Assembly: GCA_963847965.1 (NCBI GenBank) | Contig: CAWKCG010000012.1 | Location: 186,001 to 250,000 of the forward strand | DNA length: 64,000 nucleotides | Direction: 5' to 3' | Origin: Palsa-504 sp963847965 | GTDB lineage: Bacteria > Actinomycetota > Actinomycetes > Streptosporangiales > Streptosporangiaceae | In this document: in pieces, positions 50,258-59,756 of the stretch | Layout: the number at the start of each line of letters is the position of its first letter | How positions within the stretch are numbered: position 1 is the stretch's first letter | Made by a program: the position numbers and the translations under genes | Notes under the pieces: generated by a model | What the model saw: only the letters and a program-made list of their open reading frames with translations | What the model was told of the DNA's origin: nothing | Databases searched by the model: none

Positions 50258-50845
50258 TCACAGCAGGACGATGGTGCCGCGGACGATCGTGATGCGCTTC
50301 TTCGGCAGCGGCGCAGGGGCCGGGCCGGTGACCACGGCGCCGGTGGCGATGGTGAACCTGCTGCCGTGGCACGGGCAGTCGATGGTGCCGTCGGCGACCA
50401 CGTTGACCAGGCACCCCACGTGCGTGCATACCGCGCTGAACGCCCGGTACTCGTCGCGCGCCGGCTGGGTCACGACGACCCGTTCCGCGTCGAAGATCTT
50501 GCCGCCGCCGACCGGGATCTCGCGCGCGGAGCCGAGCACGATGCCGCTGGCATTGGCCCGCCGGCCACTCCCCCGGGCTTTGCCCCGGCCCCGGCTGGCC
50601 GATGCCGTGCGGGTCGGCTGGGCGCCGGACGACGAGGGCGGGTTGGCCGCCGGCATGGCGATCGAGGACGGCACCGGACCAGTCTCCGACAGGGCCCCTG
50701 CCTCGTCGGCGCCGTAGGGCACGGCCGCGGTACTGCAGCCTGCCAGCGCACCGCCCAGGCCCGCCAGGCCGGCCCCCAGCAGGACTCCGCGCCTCGTCGG
50801 GCGCCGGCCCCGCCAGGGCTGGCCGTCCGGGGCTTCGGCGGTCAC
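50258..50845 (-). CDS. Tat-exported Rieske [2Fe-2S] lipoprotein
   Basis: 195 residues from GTG 50845 (GGAAGG upstream). Twin-arginine signal RRPTRRGVLLGAGLAGLGGA with lipobox LAGC, a Ser/Arg-rich linker, then the Rieske domain: AFSAVCTHVGCLVNVVADGT and IDCPCHGSRFTIATGAVVTG. Ligands CTH and CPCH and the disulfide Cys are intact. The fold is folded before export, hence Tat. A small electron-transfer protein at the outer face of the membrane; its partner is unknown. Confidence 0.93.
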   Translation of the reverse strand: MTAEAPDGQPWRGRRPTRRGVLLGAGLAGLGGALAGCSTAAVPYGADEAGALSETGPVPSSIAMPAANPPSSSGAQPTRTASASRGRGKARGSGRRANASGIVLGSAREIPVGGGKIFDAERVVVTQPARDEYRAFSAVCTHVGCLVNVVADGTIDCPCHGSRFTIATGAVVTGPAPAPLPKKRITIVRGTIVLL

Positions 50846-50963
50846 TAGTGCCTTCCTTCGCTTGTCAACGTGAACAGCGGCACTCCCACTTGTACGGGAT
50901 GGCGCCCGGGGCGCGCCCAGCGTCGGCGGGCTCCGTAAGAGTCCGGTAAGACAAGTCAAGTCA

Positions 50964-52703
50964 TCAAGAGTGCCCGGCGGGGGTCGTGGACAGCGCGCTG
51001 GGCGCGATGCCGAACGCCTGCGCTGGCTGGCACAGGGGATCCGGGGCCGGCGGCTGCGGGCCCGGCCCGGGGATGCCGTTGGTCGTCTTGTGCGACGCGC
51101 GGGCCCGGGCCAGCTCAGTCTGGTACTTGTCGTCCTTGGTGACCCAGGCGGCCAGCGCGCGGTACTGGCTGCCGCACTCGTCGACGGCGGTGCGGATGGT
51201 GGCCACGGCCTGCTGGACGTGGGACAGGCTGCCCATGGTGTAGGCCGACGTCACCGTCTGCTGGTAGTTCGTGGGCACCTGGGCGAGCGGGATCCCGGTC
51301 GGCTGGTACACGTGCGACAGGCTGATCCACAGCACCTTGGTGGGGCTGGGGATGCCGCGGTAGATGACGACCTGGCCGTTGTCGTCGGCGAGGTAGTACT
51401 GCCCCTGGGTCGACTGCACGGTCAGGTAGCCGCCGAGGACCACGATCGCTACGAGCACCACCAGCGCAGCCGTCACGATCGGCCAGGGCTGGCGCCACGA
51501 CCTGGAGCGTCTCGGTAGTGCCCGGTGGCTGCGCCTGGCCTCGGCTAGGGTCGCGCGCGCCGGGCCGACCGCAAGCGCGTTCTCCACGTCGGACGACGAG
51601 GATGAGGTTCCTGTCAGGCTGGCTGGTTCCGCCGCTAGGGGCCAGGACCCGGTAGCGATGACTGCCGCCGGAGGGACGGTTGCTGCGCCGACCGGGCCGC
51701 TGCCAGGCAGCCGATCTATCGTTGCGGCGGCCGACGGGTCAGCGGTCCCCGTCCCGGCCGCAGCCAATCTGATGGACTGACGTGGCTCGGCGATTTGGGG
51801 CTGCGGGCGACCTGACGCGGAGGCCGAACGGGGCGGCGTGTCAGGTATCAGGCCGAACGCCCCACGCAGCGCATCAGCGAAGTCGCGGCATGACCCATAA
51901 CGCTTTTCCGGAGCCTTAGCCAACGCTCGGGCCAGCACCTCATCCGCGGCACGGGGGAATCCCGCGCCCAGAGACGGAGGCGGCTGCGACAGGTGCGCAA
52001 GCATGACCGCCATGCCCTGGTCGCGCTCGAACGGCAACGCACCGGTAAGAAGCTGATAGGCGACGCACGCCAGCGCGTACTGATCGGTGCGCCCGTCGAC
52101 GGCCAGGCCCTGGATCTGCTCAGGCGCCGAGTAATGCGGAGTACCCAGGAACTGGCCGGTCCCGGTCAGGCTCACCGAGGACAGCGCTCCCTTGCTCACC
52201 CCGAAGTCCGAAAGGTACACATGGTCAGCCCGGTCCGGGCGCGCATCGACGAGTATGTTCGCCGGCTTGACGTCACGGTGCACCAAACCCGCCCCATGAG
52301 CGGCGTCCAGCGCCGAGGCCACCGGGGAGATGAACTCGGCCGCCCGGTCGGGGGGAAGCGGGCCCTCCTGCTCCAGCACTCGCCGCAGGTCACCGCCGAT
52401 CACGAACCGCATCGCGATGAACAGCACGCCGCCCGCGTCGCCGGCCTCGTAAACCGGGATGATGTGCGGATCGTCCACTGCTGCGGCGGCGCGCGACTCC
52501 GCGATGAACCGCCGCCGGAACCCCTGGTCGGCCGCCAGCGCGGGCGCGAGGATCTTCAGCGCCACCAGACGGCCCAGCCGCTCATCACGGGCCCGGAACA
52601 CGACGGCCATCCCGCCCGCCCCGATCTGGGCCTCGAGCCGGTACCCCGCCACGAGCGAGCCTCGCTGGAACCCGGCCAGTTGCGCCGGGAAGTCCTCGCT
52701 CAA
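50964..52703 (-). CDS. PknB-type Ser/Thr protein kinase, transmembrane
   Basis: 579 residues. Kinase domain ~20-285: IGAGGMAVVFRARDERLGRL, VALKILAP (Lys), HRDVKPANILVD, LSDFGVSKG, GTPHYSAPEQIQGLAVDGRT. A Ser/Pro/Ala-rich juxtamembrane region (~290-400) leads to a single helix PIVTAALVVLVAIVVLGGYL and a ~150-residue outer domain starting QSTQGQYYLADDNGQVVIYR. The sensor part resembles the hypothetical tail found in many actinobacterial kinases. Ligand unknown. The gene has ~135 bp of upstream intergenic DNA. Confidence 0.94.
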   Translation of the reverse strand: MSEDFPAQLAGFQRGSLVAGYRLEAQIGAGGMAVVFRARDERLGRLVALKILAPALAADQGFRRRFIAESRAAAAVDDPHIIPVYEAGDAGGVLFIAMRFVIGGDLRRVLEQEGPLPPDRAAEFISPVASALDAAHGAGLVHRDVKPANILVDARPDRADHVYLSDFGVSKGALSSVSLTGTGQFLGTPHYSAPEQIQGLAVDGRTDQYALACVAYQLLTGALPFERDQGMAVMLAHLSQPPPSLGAGFPRAADEVLARALAKAPEKRYGSCRDFADALRGAFGLIPDTPPRSASASGRPQPQIAEPRQSIRLAAAGTGTADPSAAATIDRLPGSGPVGAATVPPAAVIATGSWPLAAEPASLTGTSSSSSDVENALAVGPARATLAEARRSHRALPRRSRSWRQPWPIVTAALVVLVAIVVLGGYLTVQSTQGQYYLADDNGQVVIYRGIPSPTKVLWISLSHVYQPTGIPLAQVPTNYQQTVTSAYTMGSLSHVQQAVATIRTAVDECGSQYRALAAWVTKDDKYQTELARARASHKTTNGIPGPGPQPPAPDPLCQPAQAFGIAPSALSTTPAGHS

Positions 52704-52837
52704 TACCCCCTCCCTCCCGGCCGTAAGTATTCAGGCTCACCGTCTTGGCCGCAACCGAGGACTCGGGACGGCAGCCACCGCTCGTTCGGGCTAGTGATCT
52801 TTGATCTTCCTGGCGCGCGCTGGACCGGCGCTGGGAT

Positions 52838-53110
52838 CTATGACCCTTCGCGTCCGGCGTCCGGCTCGTGGTCGGCGGCCCAGCCCGCGGCCAGCGCGAG
52901 GATTCGTTGCGACGCGTCGGGAAGCGCCAGGCCGCGGCCGACCGCCACCCCCGCCAGGAAGGCGGTGACCGGCGCGGCGGGCCGGTCCACGGCGTGCGCC
53001 ACCTCGCGGGCCAGGTCGAGCACGATCTTGGTGGCTTCGCTGCCCAGCGGTCCCGGGTCGAGCCCGAGGCCAGCTCGGACCGCCGCCGTCCACTCCTCCA
53101 GGCCACTCAT
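52838..53110 (-). CDS. DUF6457 domain-containing protein
   Basis: 90 residues. LEEWTAAVRAGLGLDPGPLG, KIVLDLAREVAHAVDRPAAP and VTAFLAGVAVGRGLALPDAS. A small all-helical domain that, in other actinobacteria, occurs beside or fused to mobA. mobA lies 1 kb away here, so a link to molybdenum-cofactor metabolism is plausible. No catalytic motif. Confidence 0.88.
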   Translation of the reverse strand: MSGLEEWTAAVRAGLGLDPGPLGSEATKIVLDLAREVAHAVDRPAAPVTAFLAGVAVGRGLALPDASQRILALAAGWAADHEPDAGREGS

Positions 53111-53172
53111 GTCGCCTCCTGCGGTTTGCCGGGCATAACGCCACCCTGATCGGTGAAGATATCGTCAGAATC

Positions 53173-54141
53173 ATGAGGGGAACCGACCGGCATGCGCACG
53201 GCCCGGCGTCCGGCGCGGACGCCAGGTGGCTGTCGGCCGCCCTCACACTCATCCTGGCCTTCATGGCCGGGGAGGTCGCAGCCGGCTTGGCGGCGCACTC
53301 CCTCGCGCTGATCTCCGACGCCGCGCACATGCTGACCGACGCCGCGTCCATCGCGCTGGTGCTGATCACGGCGCGGTTGGCCGCCCGGCCGCCCGCCGGA
53401 GGGTACACCTACGGCCTCAAGCGCACCGAGATCATGTCCGCGCAGGCCAACGGCATCACTCTGGTCCTGCTCGCGGCCTGGTTCTGCTACACGGCGATCC
53501 GGCGCCTGGTGCACCCGCCCACCGTGGCCGGCGGGACCGTGCTCGCCGTCGCGCTGGCCGGCGTGGTCGTCAACCTCGCCGCGGCGCTGCTGATCGCCCG
53601 GGCGGGCGGCCGTGCCCAGAGCCTCAACCTCAAGGGGGCGTTCGCGCATATCGTCACGGACCTGTACGCGTTCACCGCCACGGCGGTGGCCGGGCTCGTC
53701 ATCCTGCTGACCGGGTTCGCTAGGGCCGACGCGATCGCCACGCTGGTCGTGGTGGCGCTGATGGTGTACGCGGGCTCGGGGCTGATCAGGGACTCCGGGC
53801 GGATCTTCCTCGAGGCGGCGCCCGCGGGCCTGTCGCCCGCGGCGGTCGGCGCGGCGATGGCCGGACGCCCGCACGTCGCCGAGGTCCATGACCTGCATAT
53901 CTGGGAGATCACCTCGGGCCAGCCCGCCGCCTCCGCGCATGTGCTCGTCGCGCCCGGCGAGGACTGCCACGCGGTGCGCGCCGACCTGGAGGCGTTCCTG
54001 GCCGCCGAGTACGGCATCACCCACGCCACCTTGCAGGTCGATCACGCGGGGGGCCCGGGCCCGCGGGTTCCCGGCGTCCCCGCCGCAGAGCAGCACTGCG
54101 ACGACGCACACGGCCCTTCGTACCGTCCGGCCGGTTCCTAG
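53173..54141 (+). CDS. Cation diffusion facilitator (Zn/Co/Cd exporter)
   Basis: 322 residues, six membrane helices. LISDAAHMLTDAASIALVLI carries the HxxxD metal site in helix 2; HIVTDLYAFTATAVAGLVIL gives the second (HxxxD) in helix 5. The C-terminal cytoplasmic domain (HVAEVHDLHIWEITSGQPAA) and a His-containing tail (EQHCDDAHG) are typical. It exports divalent metal by proton antiport. The 3' end meets mobA by four bases from the opposite strand. Confidence 0.93.
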   Translation: MRGTDRHAHGPASGADARWLSAALTLILAFMAGEVAAGLAAHSLALISDAAHMLTDAASIALVLITARLAARPPAGGYTYGLKRTEIMSAQANGITLVLLAAWFCYTAIRRLVHPPTVAGGTVLAVALAGVVVNLAAALLIARAGGRAQSLNLKGAFAHIVTDLYAFTATAVAGLVILLTGFARADAIATLVVVALMVYAGSGLIRDSGRIFLEAAPAGLSPAAVGAAMAGRPHVAEVHDLHIWEITSGQPAASAHVLVAPGEDCHAVRADLEAFLAAEYGITHATLQVDHAGGPGPRVPGVPAAEQHCDDAHGPSYRPAGS

Positions 54142-54758
54142 CCGGTCGTCCGGTCCGGCCAGCCGCGCGCGAGGCGCAGGTCCTCGGGCGTGTCGCAGTC
54201 CAGCCAGGGCGGCGGTTCCCCCTTCGGCGGCGCCAGGCTCACCGGGACCGGAGCCAGCGGGCCGAACAGGCCGCCCAGCGAGGTCCCCGAGTAGCCCGCC
54301 AGGGCGCCGTGCAGCGCCTCCGTCCGCCAGCAGCCCGCCAGCCACTGCGGCCGGCCCGAGTCGTCGGCGAGCACCGCGCCGTTCCGCCCCTCGGCGGCGC
54401 GCAGCAGCGCGGCGATGTGCCCGCCCCGCAGGAACGGCAGGTCGGCGGCGAGCACCGCCACCCAGGGCGGCGAGGCCTCGGCGAGCCCGCGGCGCAGCGC
54501 AGGCACCGGCCCCGCCCCCGGCGGATCCTCCCTGACGAAGGACACGCCGTCCAGCCCGGGGCGCTCCGGCCCGACCACGATGACCTGCCGCGCGCCCGCG
54601 GCCCGGCCCGCCGCGACCACCGAGCCGACCAGCGTGCGATCCCCGACGACCAGCCCCGGCTTATCCTGGCCGCCGAGCCTGCTCCCCCGGCCGCCGGCCA
54701 GGACAATCAGGCCGAACGAGCCTGTGGTCGCACCTTCGTGGCCTGCCTCGCGTCGCAT
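54138..54758 (-). CDS. mobA: Molybdenum cofactor guanylyltransferase
   Basis: 206 residues. The nucleotidyltransferase loop is LAGGRGSRLGGQDKPGLVVG; then ADLPFLRGGHIAALLRAAEG and WLAGCWRTEALHGALAGYSG. C-terminal LDCDTPEDLRLARGW is also conserved. It attaches GMP to molybdopterin for bis-MGD enzymes such as formate dehydrogenase. It is just downstream of moaA with 14 bp between. Confidence 0.9.
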   Translation of the reverse strand: MRREAGHEGATTGSFGLIVLAGGRGSRLGGQDKPGLVVGDRTLVGSVVAAGRAAGARQVIVVGPERPGLDGVSFVREDPPGAGPVPALRRGLAEASPPWVAVLAADLPFLRGGHIAALLRAAEGRNGAVLADDSGRPQWLAGCWRTEALHGALAGYSGTSLGGLFGPLAPVPVSLAPPKGEPPPWLDCDTPEDLRLARGWPDRTTG

Positions 54759-54772
54759 CGGGCAGGCGCTGG

Positions 54773-55765
54773 TCAGCCGCCGATGGCGGACATGGGGCGG
54801 TCAGGCTGCAGGAAGGACGGGTCGTTAATGCCGTGGCCGGGGAGCTTCCCCGCCACCGCCTTCCGCCACCGCTCCGCCAGCTCGGCGTCGCTCGCCCCGG
54901 CCCGCAGCGGGCCGCGCAGGTCGCTTTCCGTCCTGGCGAACAGGCAGTTCCGCACCTGGCCGTCGGCGGTCAGCCGGACCCGGTCGCACGTCCCGCAGAA
55001 CGGCCGGGTGACGGACGCGATCACGCCGACCCGGGCCGGGCCCCCGTTGACCAGGAACGTCTCGGCGGGCGCGGACCCGCGCCGGACCGGGTTGTCCGGG
55101 GTGAGCGTGAACTCCCGCTCGAGGGCGGCGAAGATCTCATCCGCCGTCACCATCTCCGAGCGCTTCCAGCCGTGCTGCGCGTCAAGCGGCATCTGCTCGA
55201 TGAAGCGCAGCTCATAGCCGTGATCCAGGCAGAACCGCAGCAGCGGCACGGCCTCGTCGTCGTTGAGGCCGCGCATCAGCACGGCGTTGACCTTGACCGG
55301 GACCAGCCCGGCCTCGGCGGCGGCGGCGAGCCCGTCGAGCACGTCAGGCAGCCTGTCCCTGCGGGCCAGCTTGCGGAACGTCTCGGGGCGCAGCGTGTCC
55401 AGCGACACGTTGATCCGGTCGAGCCCCGCTTGGCGCAGCGGCCCGGCGGTGCGCGCGAGCCCGATCGCGTTGGTTGTGAGCGAGATCTCAGGGCGCGGGC
55501 GCAGTTCCGCGGTCCGCGCGACGATGCCGACCAGTCCGCGGCGCAGCAGCGGCTCGCCGCCGGTGAACCTGACCTCGCCGATGCCGAGCAGTTCCACCGC
55601 GACGCGGATCAGCCGCACTAGCTCGTCGTCGGTGAGCAGCTCGGGAGAGGGCAGCCAGTCCAGGCCTTCGGGCGGCATGCAGTACGCGCACCGCAGGTTA
55701 CACCGGTCGGTGAGCGATACGCGCAGGTCAGTCGCGACCCGCCCGAAGGAGTCAGCCAGCACCAT
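54773..55765 (-). CDS. moaA: GTP 3',8-cyclase MoaA
   Basis: 330 residues. Radical SAM motif CNLRCAYCMPPEGL; RFTGGEPLLRRGLVGIVART; the second cluster CGTCDRVRLTADGQVRNCLF; and the catalytic C-terminal Gly-Gly (MSAIGG). It makes the first molybdopterin intermediate from GTP. Full length and intact. It likely shares a transcript with mobA. Confidence 0.96.
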   Translation of the reverse strand: MVLADSFGRVATDLRVSLTDRCNLRCAYCMPPEGLDWLPSPELLTDDELVRLIRVAVELLGIGEVRFTGGEPLLRRGLVGIVARTAELRPRPEISLTTNAIGLARTAGPLRQAGLDRINVSLDTLRPETFRKLARRDRLPDVLDGLAAAAEAGLVPVKVNAVLMRGLNDDEAVPLLRFCLDHGYELRFIEQMPLDAQHGWKRSEMVTADEIFAALEREFTLTPDNPVRRGSAPAETFLVNGGPARVGVIASVTRPFCGTCDRVRLTADGQVRNCLFARTESDLRGPLRAGASDAELAERWRKAVAGKLPGHGINDPSFLQPDRPMSAIGG

Positions 55766-55795
55766 CTAAGACTAGACGTTCGTGGCGGTTGCGGA

Positions 55796-56221
55796 TCATC
55801 GCCTGACCGCACCGTACGCTCGTTCGGCTTGGATCCGGACCACCAGGCGCCGGTCTCGGACCATGACGGCGCGGTAATCGTCCCAGTCCGGGTGCTCACC
55901 CTGCACCGCGCGGTACAGGTCGACCAGTTCCTCGACGGCCGCGTCGTGCGGGTCCTCGGCCACGGCGGATAGTTCGGCGTGCCCGTCCACGACGGCGTAG
56001 GACCAGAAGTCACCGCTGGTGACGTGGAAGCTGACCCGCGGGTCGCGTCGCATGTTCCTGGTCTTGGCCCGGTCGTCGGTGGTCGACACGCGGATAGTCT
56101 GCGTCTGCGCGTCCCACCCGTAGGTAACGTTAGACAGCTGCGGCCACCCGTCCTTCCTGATGGTGACCAGGACTCCCTGATGCCGCCCGCCGATCAGCTC
56201 GGCAAAACCATCCTCGATCAT
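55796..56221 (-). CDS. PPOX-class, probably F420-dependent, oxidoreductase
   Basis: 141 residues with the split-barrel FMN/F420 fold: GGRHQGVLVTIRKDGWPQLS, NVTYGWDAQTQTIRVSTTDD, RAKTRNMRRDPRVSFHVTSG. The C-terminus GEHPDWDDYRAVMVRDRRLV is typical of this family. The N-terminal Met-Ile-Glu start at ATG 56221 is standard. Function within actinobacteria is often unknown; a general reductase. Confidence 0.9.
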   Translation of the reverse strand: MIEDGFAELIGGRHQGVLVTIRKDGWPQLSNVTYGWDAQTQTIRVSTTDDRAKTRNMRRDPRVSFHVTSGDFWSYAVVDGHAELSAVAEDPHDAAVEELVDLYRAVQGEHPDWDDYRAVMVRDRRLVVRIQAERAYGAVRR

Positions 56222-56354
56222 GCCCCGGTGAACAACCCTCGTCCGCGCGATGTTCCGGCCGGGCCGCTCCTGCCGGGACTGGCGACCCCGAGAAGGCGCC
56301 CGCGCCAGGCCCGGCCAGGCACTAACGTGAGCAGCGCGCGGCGGCGCCCCCCAA

Positions 56355-57175
56355 CTACCCGCCGCCGCGCCTGCCCGCGCTCATCTGCACGTCGATCTTG
56401 GTCGCGTCCGGTTCCATGAAGGCTGCCGTCCGCCGCGCCTCCTCCTCCAACGCGGGATCGTCATGCTCGCGGCCGGGGCGAAGTGGCTGAAGTCGTATTA
56501 CGGCGCGGTCATCCTGACGCTCGACTCTCCAGGTTCCCGCCACTACGCCGTCCAGCAGGTAGGTCGCGGCGACGTCGCCGTTGGCCGGGTTGATCACGCG
56601 AGCGTGGAGCGCCTCAGGAAGGATCCGGCGGCGGTCGGCGTGCGACAGCAGCGCCGAATCCCACTTCGGCAGCAGCCGCGGCGGCGCGGGCGGCCCGGTA
56701 TCGCGTGGCCGCGCTGCCCGCGGCAGGTCGACAAGCTCACGCCCGTCCTCGCCGGTCAGCCGCACCAGCGGCTCCATGGCGGCCAGGGCCGCATCGAGCT
56801 CCGGCTTCCGCAGCTCGGTGAACCGGACGATATCGGCGCGGGTCGCGGGGCCGTAGCCGGCCAGGTAGCTCCGCACCAGGCGGCGCGACGCCACCGCAGC
56901 GACCGGCAGCGGCGCCGGCCAGGCCGTCAGCCCGGGCGCGCCATGCTCACGCCACAGGCCCGAGGGCGGGACGTGGACGCTCGGCACGAGCAGCTTCGCG
57001 CTCGCCAGCAGCGCCCGCGTGGGCAGCGCGCCCCCGGTCATCGCATCGACGTGCGCGCGGATCTCCTCGGCGGTGCGCGGCGTCGCCAGGTACTCGGCCA
57101 GTTCGCGGGCCAGCGCGTGCGTATCAACGCCGGGCGGGCGTCTCGCGTTGGCACACGTGAGCGTCAGGCTAACTG
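56355..57175 (-). pseudogene. Winged-helix (AlkZ-like, HTH_42) protein, N-terminus lost
   Basis: In frame up to about 57175 the minus strand gives VDTHALARELAEYLATPRTA, LVPSVHVPPSGLWREHGAPG, YLAGYGPATRADIVRFTELR, LLPKWDSALLSHADRRRILP, NGDVAATYLLDGVVAGTWRV. These are the middle and C-terminal parts of AlkZ-like DNA glycosylase/DNA-binding proteins. The first ~110 residues, which carry the QxQ/QARxP start, are missing: upstream reads into the end of the DUF952 gene. A shorter internal start is possible but the catalytic N-domain is gone. Confidence 0.72.
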
Positions 57176-57525
57176 GCTGGCACGCTGAACGAGAACTCGC
57201 CGTCCGGGCCGGGCTCCAGCGGCAGGGTCCTGACCACGGCATCGGCGTTCAGCGGCCCATAGATGTGCGGGAACGCGTCATCCCAGCCGGGCACCGGCTC
57301 CCACTTGATCTCCGGGCCTACCCGGTCAGCGTCGATGACCAGAACCAGCAGGTCAGGCAGCCCTTTGTAGATCATGTTCGCAACCGGGGCCACCTGCCCG
57401 GCCGTTGAGGCGTGGATGAACCCCTGCTCGGCCAGACTCCGGCCACGTGTGGAGGTGGTGTACTGCCCGTCGCGGCGGGCCTGCTCCCAGTCCTGCGCAG
57501 TGGCGATGTGGTAGATGACGCTCAC
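57169..57525 (-). CDS. DUF952 domain-containing protein
   Basis: 118 residues. IYHIATAQDWEQARRDGQYT, EQGFIHASTAGQVAPVANMI, YKGLPDLLVLVIDADRVGPE and AFPHIYGPLNADAVVRTLPL match this small family. The His in IYHIA and FIHAS are conserved, hinting at phosphodiesterase-like chemistry, but no activity is established. It abuts the truncated AlkZ-like gene. Confidence 0.9.
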   Translation of the reverse strand: MSVIYHIATAQDWEQARRDGQYTTSTRGRSLAEQGFIHASTAGQVAPVANMIYKGLPDLLVLVIDADRVGPEIKWEPVPGWDDAFPHIYGPLNADAVVRTLPLEPGPDGEFSFSVPAS

Positions 57526-57608
57526 TCAGCGGCTCCCGAGTAGCTGGCTGGCCTGCTCATCGAACTCCTGACCAGTCGGCGGCCGCATCCCGGCATCGCG
57601 GCAGGTAG

Positions 57609-57701
57609 CGGAGGCGGACGGGAATCGAACCCGCCAGCGCTGCGGTGCAGCGCTCACCAGTTTTGAAGACCGGGGGGGCCACCAGGCACCCAGACGCCTC
57701 C
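57609..57701 (-). tRNA. selC: tRNA-Sec (UCA anticodon)
   Basis: On the minus strand: an acceptor arm starting GGAGGCGT pairs with CCGCCTCC at the 3' end; long D arm CTGGGTGCCTGGTGGCCC; anticodon loop CTTCAAA within GGTCTTCAAAACTGG (TCA reads UGA); a long variable arm AGCGCTGCACCGCAGCGCT; T arm GGGTTCGATTCCC. 93 nt with the discriminator, no encoded CCA. The unusual long acceptor and variable arms are specific to tRNA-Sec. Confidence 0.93.
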
Positions 57702-57710
57702 GCGTCGACT

Positions 57711-58025
57711 CTACTGACCTCCGGCAGGCGCTGACTCACTAGTCTGGCTGACCTCTGACACCGGCCCGGGTTGGCTGGCGGTGAGGTGGTTGCGCCACGT
57801 GTGGCGGGGCTCGTAGCCGAGTGCCTGCCGGGCGCGGTCGATGGCGAGCAGGGTGCCGAACTCGCTGACCTCGCTCCTCATCCGGACATCGGGGAAGACC
57901 TCGGCGAGCAGTTCGGCCGACGGGCGGTTCATGACGGTGTCCGCAGCGGCGATGGTGGCGATCTGCGGCGCCGGGATGTTCGCGAGATGAACGACGGCGT
58001 CGGTGCCGCGTAGCTGCTCCAGCCC
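57711..58025 (-). pseudogene. Remnant of an NAD-dependent epimerase/dehydratase
   Basis: In one minus frame: RFGLEQLRGTDAVVHLANIP, then directly DTVMNRPSAELLAEVFPDV, RSEVSEFGTLLAIDRARQAL and YEPRHTWRNHLTA. The first stretch is the NAD-binding early region ('DAVVHLA.IPAP') and the second is the C-terminus of extended SDR epimerases; the ~130 residues between are deleted, and the Rossmann start is missing. Two deletions have left about a third of the gene, just upstream of the tRNA-Sec gene. Confidence 0.78.
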
Positions 58026-58085
58026 GAAGCGTGATTCCGACGCTCACTAAGATGCCGTGAGGGCCGGCGACACAAGGGGAGACGC

Positions 58086-59756
58086 GTGAGCGGTGACGGG
58101 CATGCCTGGTGGGAAGATGCGGTCGTCTATGAGGTGTACCCGCGCAGTTTCGCCGACGCGGACGGGGACGGCGTGGGCGATCTGCCCGGGCTGCGCTCGC
58201 GCCTGCCGTACCTGGCCGACCTGGGCGTGGACGCCATCTGGCTGACGCCGTTCTACCCCTCGCCGCTGGCTGACGGAGGCTACGATGTCAGCGACTACTG
58301 TGCGGTGGACCCGCGGCTCGGGACCATGGCGGACTTCGACGCCCTGGTCAAGGACGGCGAGGCACACCAGATCCGGGTGATCGTAGACCTCGTACCCAAT
58401 CACTGCTCGAGTGAGCACCCGCTGTTCCGCGCCGCGCTGGCGGCAGGTCCGGGGAGCAGGGAACGGGCCAGGTTCATCTTCCGCGACGGGCGCGGCCCCG
58501 GCGGGGCAGAGCCGCCGAACAACTGGCGATCCCAGTTCGGCGGTTCGGCGTGGACCCGGGTGACCGAGGCCGACGGCCGCCCCGGGCAGTGGTACCTGCA
58601 CCTGTTCGACCCCGGACAGCCGGACTGGAACTGGCGCGATCCTGACATTCCCCCCATGTTCGCCAGGGTGATCAGGTTCTGGCTCGACCACGGCGTGGCC
58701 GGCCTGCGGGTGGACGTCGCGCACGGGCTGTTCAAGGACCCGGACCTGCCGGATGAACCCGATCCCGACCTGACCTACGAGCTGCCCAGGCCATCCCCGT
58801 ACCGCCACCGGCCCGAGGTGCACGAAATCTACCGGTCCTGGCGGATCATCCTGGATTCCTATCCCCCGAATGTGTTCCCCGGAGCGCGGACCGCCGTCGG
58901 CGAGGTCTGGTACGACTCACCCGCGACCCTGCTGCCGTATCTGGCGCCCGACGGCCTGCCACAGGTCTTCAACTTCCAGCTGATCCTGGCGGGCTGGAAC
59001 GCCGCCTCGTTCCGTGGCGCGATCGACGGGGTGCTCGCGCTGGCCGGCGGCTCGCGCGCGCCGTGGGTCATCGGGAACCACGACGTACCCCGGCCGGTGA
59101 GCCGGTATCAGCTCGACGAGGGGTATACCCCGGGCACGATCGAACGGCTCATGACGCTGGGCCACGCGCGAGCAGAGGTCGGCGCCCGGCGCGCACGGGC
59201 CGCAGCCCTGCTCCTGCTCGCCCTGCCCGGATCGGCCTACATCTACCAGGGCGAGGAACTGGGCCTGCCCGAGGTCACGGACATACCCGCGAGCGCGCGG
59301 CAAGACCCGCGGTTCCTTAACACCGGGGGACGCTTGATTGGCCGCGACGGTTGCCGCGTCCCGCTGCCCTGGTCCCGCGGCGGCTCTGATTTCGGCTTCT
59401 CCGAGGTGGCCGGCGCAGCGGCCCCCTGGCTGCCCCAGCCGCCTGACTGGGGCACGTACAGCGTCGAAGCGCAGACCGGCGACCCCGCGTCGTTCTGGAA
59501 CCTGTACCGGGCGGCACTTCGGCTTCGCCGTGACCACCCAGCCCTCGGCCGCGGCACCATGCGCTGGCTCGATGAGACGCAGCCCGCCACGGGTACCGAC
59601 CTGCTGTGCTTCGCCAGGGAGCCAGGATTCGTCTTCGCGGCGAACCTCGGTGCGACCGACGCCCCGCTTCCGCCGCACCGGGAGATCCTGCTCGCCAGCG
59701 AGCCAATCTCCGGGAGCAGCCTGCCGCCCGACACCGCGGCGTGGCTGTCCGCCTGA
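58086..59756 (+). CDS. GH13 alpha-glucosidase (oligo-1,6-glucosidase-like)
   Basis: 556 residues. AVVYEVYPRSFADADGDGVG; LPYLADLGVDAIWLTPFYPS; VIVDLVPNHCSSEHP; the nucleophile Asp in GVAGLRVDVAHGLFKDP; acid Glu in RTAVGEVWYDSPA; third Asp in WVIGNHDVPRPVSR. Family-consistent Ca-independent fold with a C-terminal beta domain. Hydrolyses or transfers alpha-glucosyl units in the cytoplasm (no signal peptide). Stand-alone gene; ribosome site GGGGAGACGC. Confidence 0.94.
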   Translation: MSGDGHAWWEDAVVYEVYPRSFADADGDGVGDLPGLRSRLPYLADLGVDAIWLTPFYPSPLADGGYDVSDYCAVDPRLGTMADFDALVKDGEAHQIRVIVDLVPNHCSSEHPLFRAALAAGPGSRERARFIFRDGRGPGGAEPPNNWRSQFGGSAWTRVTEADGRPGQWYLHLFDPGQPDWNWRDPDIPPMFARVIRFWLDHGVAGLRVDVAHGLFKDPDLPDEPDPDLTYELPRPSPYRHRPEVHEIYRSWRIILDSYPPNVFPGARTAVGEVWYDSPATLLPYLAPDGLPQVFNFQLILAGWNAASFRGAIDGVLALAGGSRAPWVIGNHDVPRPVSRYQLDEGYTPGTIERLMTLGHARAEVGARRARAAALLLLALPGSAYIYQGEELGLPEVTDIPASARQDPRFLNTGGRLIGRDGCRVPLPWSRGGSDFGFSEVAGAAAPWLPQPPDWGTYSVEAQTGDPASFWNLYRAALRLRRDHPALGRGTMRWLDETQPATGTDLLCFAREPGFVFAANLGATDAPLPPHREILLASEPISGSSLPPDTAAWLSA

